The position numbers were made by a program, and so were the translations under genes. A stretch of 64,000 nt of DNA from JAFEDN01 sp965651935 (GTDB lineage Bacteria; Pseudomonadota; Gammaproteobacteria; Coxiellales; Coxiellaceae), in contig CBFGTC010000004.1 in the NCBI GenBank assembly GCA_965651935.1, positions 68,259 to 132,258 of the forward strand, given 5' to 3'. Shown here piece after piece: positions 45,039 to 52,469 of the stretch (the stretch's first letter is position 1; every line of letters starts with the position of its first letter). The notes beneath the pieces are model-generated. The model saw nothing but the letters and a program-made list of their open reading frames with translations, did not search any database and was not told the DNA's origin.

Positions 45039-46406
45039 ATGTCGATTTCCGATACCATCATTTATGGTTCATTAAAAGACCTGGAAACCCGACTCCAGCA
45101 AGAATCTAAACTGGATTTTGTTGATGAATATGGATTCACCCCTTTAATACAAACCGCGATTATCAACGATTTAAATAAAGGCGAATTGTTATTGGACCAC
45201 GGCGCTGATGTGAATATGAGGGATCTTACTGGCGGCAGCGCTTTACATTGGACGGTAGAAAATAACAACATCATTTTTTCGCGCATGCTTTTGCAACAGG
45301 GTGCTGATTCCAATGCTTATACTTTGGGTGGAGAGCCGGTTTTAGTCAAACCCATTCTGCGACAGCAAAACAATTGCCGTAAATTATTGGTAGATGCAGG
45401 AAGCAATATTGATTTTGCGTATGATTATATCAATACCAAATTATTGGGACATCGGTTTGAGTTATACGGATATGTAGACATCGTTGACCATCGCGGATAT
45501 TTTGTAGAAATTGATTTAGAAGGATTTATTTTAGAGTTTACCATAGGAATTATTTTAAGATCTTTACAGGACTACCGCGAAAATTTTTCGGCGCGGCACT
45601 TAAAAAAATATTTTGATTTAGTGGGCCGATTAATTGATAGCTTCAAGGTATCGGCCCGTTTGATTCAATTTCAACATTACCAAACGGATATTGAAGCGAA
45701 TACAGCCATCATTCATGCTAATTTAAAACACGAGCCTTTAATTATTCCAATCGCTTATGAAGGCCATGCCATTTCATTTGTAAAAATGGGAAATTTATTA
45801 GCCAAATGTGATCGTTCCCATAATGATTTATTTGTGGATAACATAGTGATTTACCAAGTGACCCGCCCGAGCATACTAACCCCTGATTTTTTAACAAATC
45901 TGATGTATCGCCCCAAGACCAAATATTTTATTGATGTGGAATTGCCGCAAATTTTAGGGTTAAAGCCGGTAAAAAAATTAGTAATTGGTTCGCAAATTAG
46001 CGGAAATTGTTCTTGGGCTAATATTGAATCCTGCGTGCCAGTGATTTGGAGTTTGCTATTTCAAGGCAATGAGCTTGAAGACACCCGAGAAGCATTGGCG
46101 TTTTACTATCAATGGTTAGAATGGGATAAGGAGCGTGCTTTACAATTTAGTTTACAAGGATTTTCTGACTTAAGCCCAACACGTCAAGCGTCTCGTGCCG
46201 CGCTATTGGCTGCGGTTTTATTTCAGCGTTGTAGTGCACAAGTGCCGACTGATATTGAACGCGCCAAAAAAATTATCCCTATACTTAAAAAACCAGGATT
46301 GGATTATATTTTGAAGAGTTATATTGAAGTATATTGTCATCGCAACCATACCCCAGCAGGTGAGAACTTACAAAAAATTTTGCGATTAAGCGAAAGTTTT
46401 TTTTAA
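45039..46406 (+). CDS. Ankyrin-repeat protein with putative cysteine-protease-like domain (AnkH-like)
   Basis: 455 residues. Residues about 5-125 hold three or four ankyrin repeats (YGFTPLIQTAI, GELLLDHGADVNMRDLTGGSALHW, SRMLLQQGADSNAY, CRKLLVDAGSNIDFAY). The C-terminal domain contains EGHAISFVKMGN (H243) and later QISGNCSWANIESC (Q319, C324), a pattern of oxyanion Gln and Cys at a helix start as in papain-like enzymes, with His before Cys, that is, permuted. This order and the ankyrin front recall Legionella AnkH/LegA3, a conserved type IV effector. The relationship is inferred from memory of the family, not from a search. No signal peptide. A host-targeted effector is likely. Confidence 0.75.
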   Translation: MSISDTIIYGSLKDLETRLQQESKLDFVDEYGFTPLIQTAIINDLNKGELLLDHGADVNMRDLTGGSALHWTVENNNIIFSRMLLQQGADSNAYTLGGEPVLVKPILRQQNNCRKLLVDAGSNIDFAYDYINTKLLGHRFELYGYVDIVDHRGYFVEIDLEGFILEFTIGIILRSLQDYRENFSARHLKKYFDLVGRLIDSFKVSARLIQFQHYQTDIEANTAIIHANLKHEPLIIPIAYEGHAISFVKMGNLLAKCDRSHNDLFVDNIVIYQVTRPSILTPDFLTNLMYRPKTKYFIDVELPQILGLKPVKKLVIGSQISGNCSWANIESCVPVIWSLLFQGNELEDTREALAFYYQWLEWDKERALQFSLQGFSDLSPTRQASRAALLAAVLFQRCSAQVPTDIERAKKIIPILKKPGLDYILKSYIEVYCHRNHTPAGENLQKILRLSESFF

Positions 46407-46521
46407 ATGGGTTTTTTAAACAAGGAAGAACCACGAATTGGCATTGCCAATGCACAGGATCAACTAATTACTGCTATGCAAGCTGCCTAACATGGCAGAA
46501 TGGGAAAAGCATCACCCATCC

Positions 46522-46550
46522 TTGAAAACATCCTTACGCTAAGATAGGAT
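46522..46550 (+). promoter_or_regulatory. Promoter of tRNA-Lys
   Basis: TTGAAA (46522-46527), a 17-base spacer and TAGGAT (46545-46550). Transcription would begin near 46557, 13 bases before the tRNA. Confidence 0.6.
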
Positions 46551-46569
46551 GTAGTGCAAATTTTATTTT

Positions 46570-46642
<73 letters not shown>

Positions 46643-46724
46643 TTTAAAATCAAAGACTTACAACCACTTTTCAAAACCTCCAAAAACTTTGCCGTAATTT
46701 TGCCGGAATGTGATTACGAAAAAA

Positions 46725-47852
46725 TTAAACCGGAGCGGTTTGCCGCAAAGTGGTACCCATTCCAGTAGTCGGCAACCTTCCTGATCGGATTGCGCCAACC
46801 GTCAGCGTGCTTTCTTGTCGCTGGCAAACTCGGTTTGCTGCTTCAATCAAGTCACGGATTTCGGCTGCGCTATAATGCGTGGTAATACGAGCGGATTTGT
46901 GTCCCAATAAATCCTGCCGATCTTCCAGGCTGACTCTGGCGGCGCGTAACCGACGGCCAAAGGTATGCTTGAGATCATGCACGCGAATCGGTAAACCCGT
47001 TATCGCCCGCGCTTTCTTCCACGCTCGGTTACGCATGTGGTGTACTCGTGATTTTCCATCCAGACCTGTAAACACAAATACCGGATGTTGACCACGCACT
47101 TCATTGATCAACTGTTGCGCAATGTCGTTTAACACCACTAACCGATTTTCCTTATTTTTGGAATATTCTTTGGGAATCACGAAAATGCTGGCGTTTAATC
47201 CAGGGATGGGTCGTTCCCAATCCCACTGTAAGCCACACACTTCTTGATCGCGTAATCCGGTGTTCACCTTAAATAACGCCATACGGCGTAAATATAAGGG
47301 CAACAGCGCGAACAAGCGATCCTGTTCTTCCCAAGCAATGGGATGCGGTTCTCTTTGGTCATCCAGCGGCAACAACTTAATCTTAGGTGCGCCGCTTAAC
47401 CAGGTTAGGTTGGACTCATCCATCCACTCCTGGCTCGCCAGTTTCAAAATACGCCGTAACACCTGTAAAGAATAATTAATCGTTCTATTCTTTACCTTTT
47501 GCTGCTGCCGTTCCGTAATAAAGGGCTGTAAAATAAACATATTTACTTTGTCTAATTCACATTGTCCAATATACGGCTTCAACAAAGCGACTTGGCGGGC
47601 ATCCTCGTGGATACTGCGCTTATGCTGGTTTTCCGCTAGATATTTCTCAGCCGCTTCCTGGAAAGTGCGCCTTGGCCTTACTCCGTAAAGTTGGGTCAAC
47701 CGCAGCTTTTCCACTTCATGCGCCAGAAATTTCTCCGCTTCCCGCCGGTCGCTGGTGTTGGTACTTTTATACAACCGCGTTCCAAAAACAGTCTTTTCAA
47801 TATGCCAAACCCCGCTACGTTTCCGTAGACCGGATTCTTTCTTGCGTCCCAT
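46725..47852 (-). CDS. Tyrosine integrase next to tRNA-Lys (first element integrase)
   Basis: 375 residues from ATG 47852, which has a perfect AGGAGGT ribosome site; an in-frame start at 47888 is not needed. N-terminal AP2-like arm domain (GLRKRSGVWHIEK), core-binding domain, then the catalytic domain: Arg in TGLRDQEVCGL, HDLKHTFGRRL, LGHKSARI and the nucleophile in THYSAAEI. Box II reads H-x-x-Lys instead of H-x-x-Arg; the second integrase shares this. Orientation toward the tRNA 3' end is the classic layout of a tRNA-targeted integrative element. The integrase at 50839 is a clear homologue. Confidence 0.94.
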   Translation of the reverse strand: MGRKKESGLRKRSGVWHIEKTVFGTRLYKSTNTSDRREAEKFLAHEVEKLRLTQLYGVRPRRTFQEAAEKYLAENQHKRSIHEDARQVALLKPYIGQCELDKVNMFILQPFITERQQQKVKNRTINYSLQVLRRILKLASQEWMDESNLTWLSGAPKIKLLPLDDQREPHPIAWEEQDRLFALLPLYLRRMALFKVNTGLRDQEVCGLQWDWERPIPGLNASIFVIPKEYSKNKENRLVVLNDIAQQLINEVRGQHPVFVFTGLDGKSRVHHMRNRAWKKARAITGLPIRVHDLKHTFGRRLRAARVSLEDRQDLLGHKSARITTHYSAAEIRDLIEAANRVCQRQESTLTVGAIRSGRLPTTGMGTTLRQTAPV

Positions 47853-48089
47853 AAAAACCTCCTCTGGGTTATAGAGGACGCCCTTCACAAGACAAAACTA
47901 TAAAGGAACAATAACTTTGAATCAATCAATCAAATATGTTTAATTTATAGTCAGATCTGTAAGGTAAACATAGTCTCATTTAATTAAGTATGGATTTTTA
48001 TCTAAAGTGCCTCAAGACTTTATGTCTAGGTAAAATTACTATACTATTAGCTTCCAAATTTTTTTACTATGTAAGAAGGAGTGCTTCTG

Positions 48090-48263
48090 ATGGCAGATGA
48101 AAAGAATGGCGTTTCCTGTTTTGTGATGGATCAAATGTGCCTAAATTTAATGAGGAAAAAACCTGTTTCGAAGGTCGATATTAAAAATTCACCTCTTCAA
48201 AATAACATTGATCTTAATAAAAATTTATCTAAAAATAATGATAAAAATTCTTCAAAAAAATGA
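48090..48263 (+). CDS. Small polar protein, first of a coupled pair
   Basis: 57 residues from ATG 48090, with AAGGA 10 bases upstream (a GTG at 48081 is too close to it). The N-terminal half contains two Cys and several Met; the C-terminal half is Lys/Asn/Ser-rich and disordered. Its stop overlaps the start of the next gene (ATGA), which supports translation. Strongly AT-rich. No recognised family. Confidence 0.5.
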   Translation: MADEKNGVSCFVMDQMCLNLMRKKPVSKVDIKNSPLQNNIDLNKNLSKNNDKNSSKK

Positions 48264-48751
48264 ATGGTTTTTTAATTGATTTTTTTACCTGCTTACTACA
48301 GGTTAAATCTTTTTTGATTCACTATTGGCATTATATTGCCTTAACTATGGGAGGAGCCGTAACTGCAGCTACAGCCATACTGCAAATATTATCTTTCAAA
48401 AGAAACAAAGACTCTGAAGATAGATCGCTGTACATAAAGTTTATTGATATGATGCTGGTTTCACAACAAAAAGTTTTCGAAAGTATTGATAAAATAAACG
48501 AAGGCGATTCTAAAGCCAGCAGTTACCTATTAAGTTACTTAAATTTGATAGAATGTATTGCAAGATTTTTCTATAGCGGCAAATTACCTAAAATCACTAA
48601 AAATATGTTATTTGATGAACTATTAAATAATATTACTTTAATATTCACGGATCAGCGGATTTATAATTTTTTCATAGAAAATGGTACTCATTCCGATGAT
48701 TTTAGGTATATTAAAATGTTTTGGGAAGATAATAAAGAGAGGATAAAATAG
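48260..48751 (+). CDS. Single-pass membrane protein of unknown function
   Basis: 163 residues. One or two hydrophobic segments near the N-terminus (about 5-20 and 25-45, HYIALTMGGAVTAATAILQIL), then a cytosolic helical domain with several acidic and aromatic residues. Coupled to the 57-residue gene by a 4-base overlap. AT-rich, unlike the core genes. The plan of a short N-terminal anchor and a helical cytosolic domain is seen in phage-exclusion and toxin-like accessory proteins, but nothing specific is recognisable. Confidence 0.6.
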   Translation: MNGFLIDFFTCLLQVKSFLIHYWHYIALTMGGAVTAATAILQILSFKRNKDSEDRSLYIKFIDMMLVSQQKVFESIDKINEGDSKASSYLLSYLNLIECIARFFYSGKLPKITKNMLFDELLNNITLIFTDQRIYNFFIENGTHSDDFRYIKMFWEDNKERIK

Positions 48752-48857
48752 ACTTAAATGAAACAGTCAATTTAAGCCAAACATCTCAGTTCGGTGATTT
48801 TTTTACATGACCGTTAATATGCTATTGAATTTTTTCTCACTTGTTATACTGGTATTT

Positions 48858-49628
48858 TCAAGATATAAGTCCATTCATTTGGATATATTTAGCCGGGCGA
48901 ACAAAGAGCATTAAAATATCTGTTCCTGGATAAAAATCACCTTCATATATTATTCCTGCAAATGTGGGATAAATGATTCCCTCTTCGTTAATAACAAACA
49001 CTGGGCCGCCACTAAAGCCGCCTGCCTTGGTTAAATTTTTTCCAACGTTATCAAGTCCTTTATACCAACTATTAACATTTTCCATTCTGCAGCAGAATTG
49101 ATCTTCACAAGAAGAGGTTACGTGTCCTAACATACTGGCAGATTTAAAAACGAGACGATTATCTTCTGAAGGTTTCTCTCTCCATACACCAGGGAAACCG
49201 CCTACTGCCACGAATTGACCTACTTTAAGCTCTTGGTTATAGATTTCTTGTATTAGAAAATTTCCAAATCCACGATCAATCTCAGGTTTAAGTTGTTTCT
49301 CAGCAATTTTTGGGAATTTAAATATAATTAAATCAAGTTTGCTTTGTTGGAAAAGATAATCATAAGGATCAAAAATTAATTGACCGATTTGGAATTTTAA
49401 TCCTTTGTTTTCTTTTATTTTCTGGTCGTATTCTTCAAGAATGTGTTGGCATGTTATGCCTATAATATACTCTTCTAATTCAAAGAAAGTCACAGTTCCA
49501 TTAGATAAAAAAGAATTTTTATCTTCTGGGTTATAAATACAAAGCGGAAGAGCGTGCCTAAGTGGGTATCTGGAAAGTTCAGATAAATGTTGGAATAATG
49601 CTTTCTTATTTTCAGGTATCGCTTGCAT
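48858..49628 (-). CDS. Trypsin-like serine protease, cytosolic, element-borne
   Basis: 256 residues, no signal peptide. The S1-type catalytic triad can be traced: His62 in GITCQHIL, Asp99 in SKLDLIIFKFP and Ser206 in GGFSGGPVFVI. The Cys-containing TSSCEDQFCC lies between. Good spacing of motifs for a chymotrypsin fold of the Trypsin_2 type. It lies 21 bases after fosA and is the last gene of a three-gene unit read from the kfrA-like promoter. Such cytosolic proteases occur in phage-defence and stress loci; the target here is unknown. Confidence 0.75.
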   Translation of the reverse strand: MQAIPENKKALFQHLSELSRYPLRHALPLCIYNPEDKNSFLSNGTVTFFELEEYIIGITCQHILEEYDQKIKENKGLKFQIGQLIFDPYDYLFQQSKLDLIIFKFPKIAEKQLKPEIDRGFGNFLIQEIYNQELKVGQFVAVGGFPGVWREKPSEDNRLVFKSASMLGHVTSSCEDQFCCRMENVNSWYKGLDNVGKNLTKAGGFSGGPVFVINEEGIIYPTFAGIIYEGDFYPGTDILMLFVRPAKYIQMNGLIS

Positions 49629-49649
49629 TCTTAATTTCCTTGAAATTCT

Positions 49650-50060
49650 TTAAGCAAACCATTCAATATTTTTCCATGCGCCAGGATTTTCTTTTTTTAC
49701 GGCGATGCGTGTTTGCCAGTCACCAACATGAATTTCTAACTTATGCTGATCAGGATCAAAAAAATAAAGAGAGTCGCCAGGTGAGGTATTGTCCTTGAAG
49801 ATCTTTGTACCTGCATCAATAATGCGGCGGGTCATGCTCGCGAAATCTTTTAGAGAAACTGAAAAAGCATAATGAGTATAACAAGGATTAGAAACGCGGT
49901 TATCATCAACGTTGAGGCAAAACCAAAAATCTCCTGCTAGGAAATAAGCGCCTTTATCCCAGAGACATAAGGGTCTTAGCCCCAGGACATCTCGATAAAA
50001 GAGAAAAGACTTTTGAATGTCTTTGACAGCTAAAGTTATATGATTCATGCCGGTAATCAT
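49650..50060 (-). CDS. fosA: Fosfomycin-inactivating glutathione transferase FosA
   Basis: 136 residues of the glyoxalase/VOC fold. Starts MITGMNHITLAVKD; the metal ligands H7, H63 (YTHYAF) and E109 (KLEIHVGD) match FosA H7, H64 and E110. Fosfomycin-contact positions T9, W46, K89, S93, S97, Y99 and R118 are also in place, as is Y39. FosA opens the epoxide of fosfomycin with glutathione. Strong ribosome site (GGAGG). It is the middle gene between the kfrA-like regulator (22 bases) and the protease (21 bases), within the tRNA-Lys element. Confidence 0.93.
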   Translation of the reverse strand: MITGMNHITLAVKDIQKSFLFYRDVLGLRPLCLWDKGAYFLAGDFWFCLNVDDNRVSNPCYTHYAFSVSLKDFASMTRRIIDAGTKIFKDNTSPGDSLYFFDPDQHKLEIHVGDWQTRIAVKKENPGAWKNIEWFA

Positions 50061-50082
50061 AAAGCCTCCACAATAAAATGAT

Positions 50083-50733
50083 TTAAACGGTAATTTTATT
50101 ATTTAAATGTGCTTTAAGGGTTGCTAACTCAATGTCTACCGCATGTTTGGCGGCTTGTAATGTTTTGAGTTCCTGTTCGCAGCGATGGTAATGATCTTGC
50201 CAGTCTGTCGCTTGTTTTTCCATCATTATTTTTTCAGCCTGAGAGCGTTCATGAGCGATGAGTATAGCTTGATATCGGTCTTCCATGTCTTTTAGGCGTT
50301 TGTCGGCTTCGACGAGCTGCTGTTCATGAAGACTGATGCGGGCATTCTGTTCCAAGAGCCGAGTTTGAGTCTCGGTAAGTTCGCTTTGGAGTTGTTGTTT
50401 TTGTTGATTAGCTTCCTGCACGAGAGCTTGCATATCCTGCCATTGCTGATCAGATTCAGTGATTTTTTTAGCAAAATGAGCTTTAATCAATGAAACCTTG
50501 CGTGCACATTCGGCCAATATAGCCTGTTTTACTGATGGTGAGAGGTCTTCATCCAGGGCGGCCAGGGTAATGTCTTCTTGTTCCCGTTGCCACTGCTTCC
50601 AGAATTGCAACACTGAGTTCGGTGAGCCACCACTTTTAGAGACGATGGCTCTTAAAGTGATTTTCTGGCCTTCGCCGAGCAGCGTCTGGCACGCTTCGGC
50701 AACCTGAGAATAAGTGATGCTGCTTTTTGCCAT
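50083..50733 (-). CDS. KfrA-like DNA-binding coiled-coil protein
   Basis: 216 residues. Residues 1-75 match the KfrA N-terminal domain (TYSQVAEACQTLLGEGQKITLRAIV, SPNSVLQFWKQWQRE), a helix-turn-helix DNA-binding fold. Residues about 85-205 are a long Gln/Glu/Lys-rich coiled coil. KfrA of IncP plasmids binds its own operator and helps partition. A perfect 20+20-bp palindrome lies just before this gene, as expected for autoregulation. Good ribosome site (AAGGAG). First gene of the kfrA-fosA-protease unit. Its presence suggests that the element has, or once had, a plasmid-like stage. Confidence 0.88.
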   Translation of the reverse strand: MAKSSITYSQVAEACQTLLGEGQKITLRAIVSKSGGSPNSVLQFWKQWQREQEDITLAALDEDLSPSVKQAILAECARKVSLIKAHFAKKITESDQQWQDMQALVQEANQQKQQLQSELTETQTRLLEQNARISLHEQQLVEADKRLKDMEDRYQAILIAHERSQAEKIMMEKQATDWQDHYHRCEQELKTLQAAKHAVDIELATLKAHLNNKITV

Positions 50734-50753
50734 ATTAAACTCCTTTTTCTAAT

Positions 50754-50800
50754 AAAATATCAAAAAATATCATATATAAAATGATATTTTTTGATATTTT
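50754..50800. promoter_or_regulatory. Perfect 47-bp palindromic operator upstream of the kfrA-like gene
   Basis: The left arm 50754-50773 (AAAATATCAAAAAATATCAT) and right arm 50781-50800 are exact reverse complements, separated by 7 bases (ATATAAA). Each arm contains two ATATC-type half-sites, four in total. It begins 21 bases upstream of the start codon at 50733 and very likely binds the adjacent KfrA-like protein. Confidence 0.85.
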
Positions 50801-50838
50801 GTGGAAGAAAAAAATTAAAGTCAAGTAAACATTCAAAT

Positions 50839-51936
50839 TTAGAAGGTTTTTCTAGGTGCCTCTGAACGTATGGTATTGAATGTAGGTGTGCTAATTTGTC
50901 GACAACAAACCTTATTGGCGGCATCAATTAGGTGTTTTATTTCGGCGGGACTGTAATGAGTAGTAATTCTTTGTGATTTATGCCCCAATAAATCTTGCCT
51001 ATCCTCTAAGCTGACTTGTGCTGCCCGTAATCGCCGACCAAATGTATGTTTTAAATCATGAATCCTCACAGGGATTTTTAATTTCTTTCGTGCAGTTTTC
51101 CATGCATTATTACGCATATGGTGTATACGTGTTTTTTTATTCTTTCCAATAAAAACATACACCGAATGCTCTCCGCGCACCTGCTCAATGATTTTTTTGG
51201 CGATATCGTTTAATATCACTAACCGATCTAATTTATTTTTTGAATATTCTTTAGGGATAATAAAAATACTGGTATTTAGCGTTGGAATGGGATATTCCCA
51301 ATTCCATTGTAGAGCACAAATTTCTTGATCACGCAACCCAGTATTGACCTTAAATAAAGCCATCCGGTGTAAATAATCGGGTAATAAATGGAATAGGTTG
51401 TCTTGATCTTCCCAAGTTAACGAATAAGGTGGCCTACTGTCATTTAAAGTTAATAATTTTATTTTTGGTGCACTATCCAGCCAAGTCAATCCAAATTCGT
51501 CAAACCATTCTTTATGAGCCAAATTCAGGATGCGGCGAATAATTTGTAAAGCATGATTAATTGTCCTATTTTTAACGCCTTTTTGCTGGCGTAAATTAAT
51601 ATATTCTTGTAAAGAAAACATATTAATTTTATCCAACATCAAATTACCAATATAAGGCCGCATGCGTTCAATCTCATTTGCTTCATTTAAAAGACTACGT
51701 TTATGCTGATTTTCTATTAAATATCGTGTAGCCGCTTCCTGGAAGGTACGTTGTGGTCTAACGCCAAATACTCTTGCCGAGCGAATTTGTTCCAGGCGAT
51801 GAATTAATACTTTTTCCGCTTCTGCTCTCTCACTGACGCGAGTGCTTTCAAATAAGCGCGTTCCGTCGACCATTTTTTCAATGTGCCAGATGCCATTGCG
51901 TTGCCGCAAGCCGGATAAAGCATGTTTTTTTCCCAT
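50839..51936 (-). CDS. Second tyrosine integrase, homologous to the first
   Basis: 365 residues from ATG 51936, with GGGAG upstream; the open frame extends to 51990 but without a ribosome site. Same domain order as the integrase at 46725 and long shared stretches (KVNTGLRDQE, IPKEYSKNK, HDLKHTFGRRLRAA, VSLEDRQDLLGHKS, RITTHYS), by eye well over half identical. Box II again has H-x-x-Lys. Unlike the first copy it is more AT-rich and is not beside a tRNA. It suggests a second element in tandem or nested, or a duplicated integrase. Confidence 0.93.
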   Translation of the reverse strand: MGKKHALSGLRQRNGIWHIEKMVDGTRLFESTRVSERAEAEKVLIHRLEQIRSARVFGVRPQRTFQEAATRYLIENQHKRSLLNEANEIERMRPYIGNLMLDKINMFSLQEYINLRQQKGVKNRTINHALQIIRRILNLAHKEWFDEFGLTWLDSAPKIKLLTLNDSRPPYSLTWEDQDNLFHLLPDYLHRMALFKVNTGLRDQEICALQWNWEYPIPTLNTSIFIIPKEYSKNKLDRLVILNDIAKKIIEQVRGEHSVYVFIGKNKKTRIHHMRNNAWKTARKKLKIPVRIHDLKHTFGRRLRAAQVSLEDRQDLLGHKSQRITTHYSPAEIKHLIDAANKVCCRQISTPTFNTIRSEAPRKTF

Positions 51937-52136
51937 ACAATTCTCCCTTCCGTTGAAATTCCTTGTGTTTTTTTCAAATTTTCCGCCCAAGCATTCAGGT
52001 CATCACGTAAAAAACCAATCCCGGTTTTGCCGATAGGAATGGTGGTTAATAATGGTCTGACTTCACGGTTAAATCGTTTACGATTCATCCCGCAATATTC
52101 AGGTGCATTTTTTATTCTGATAATAATAGGCGTCAT
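51804..52136 (-). CDS. AlpA-like DNA-binding protein (possible excisionase)
   Basis: 110 residues from ATG 52136 with GGAGAG upstream. The N-terminal about 55 residues (IRIKNAPEYCGMNRKRFNRE, TIPIGKTGIGFLRDDLNAWAE) resemble the AlpA/excisionase winged-helix pattern. The C-terminal half lies in another frame of the integrase start region, an overlap of 133 bases, and looks unstructured. The order AlpA-like gene then integrase on the same strand is usual for integrative elements, where the small protein directs excision. The real C-terminus is uncertain because of the overlap. Confidence 0.7.
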   Translation of the reverse strand: MTPIIIRIKNAPEYCGMNRKRFNREVRPLLTTIPIGKTGIGFLRDDLNAWAENLKKTQGISTEGRIVWEKNMLYPACGNAMASGTLKKWSTERAYLKALASVREQKRKKY

Positions 52137-52469
52137 TTTGCTCTCTCCACGTTGACGTGGTAAAATATGCATTTTAAAAGGTAAAACGGACTTTATTTTT
52201 ACCGTTGCTGATTTTTCCTGATTGTCCCATCAGCGCTTTATCGCATGGATTCGCGAGCCGTTTAATTTAAAAACAGTAGTTGTGAAGTGGTTAATAATTG
52301 TTCTGCATTGTGAGCGGTGCGGATTTAATCTCCTCTTCTCTCACAAATACTGGTTTTTAATGAAAGATATCGTAACTAAAAAAGAGGTCGAACGTTTGAC
52401 CTCTTTTTTAGTTAGCATGAGTTCAAGTAAGAACAATTCCATTTATTGGAAAAAAGACGGAACTTTTTC
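52137..52469. other. Divergent control region of the second element
   Basis: About 330 bases between the AlpA-like gene (minus) and the replication operon (plus). It holds a near-perfect 42-bp palindrome (52373-52414): AACTAAAAAAGAGGTC, then a centre with AACGTT, then the exact reverse complement. An A-run on one side and a T-run on the other give it the form of a bidirectional terminator, or of an end of an unseen small RNA. A frame at 52222-52536 crosses it but has no ribosome site and is not supported. Confidence 0.5.

Noticed and set aside
46407..46490. A 27-codon frame after the ankyrin gene (MGFLNKEEPRIG start).
   Set aside because: Weak ribosome site and no other support; it may be a remnant, but it is too short to call.
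49562..49798. A plus-strand frame opposite fosA and the protease.
   Set aside because: Antisense to two genes with clear catalytic motifs; no ribosome site.
50801..50838. Possible second attachment site (tRNA-Lys 3'-end copy) between the kfrA-like gene and the second integrase.
   Set aside because: No match to the tRNA 3' end is visible here; the distal attachment site is probably outside the window.
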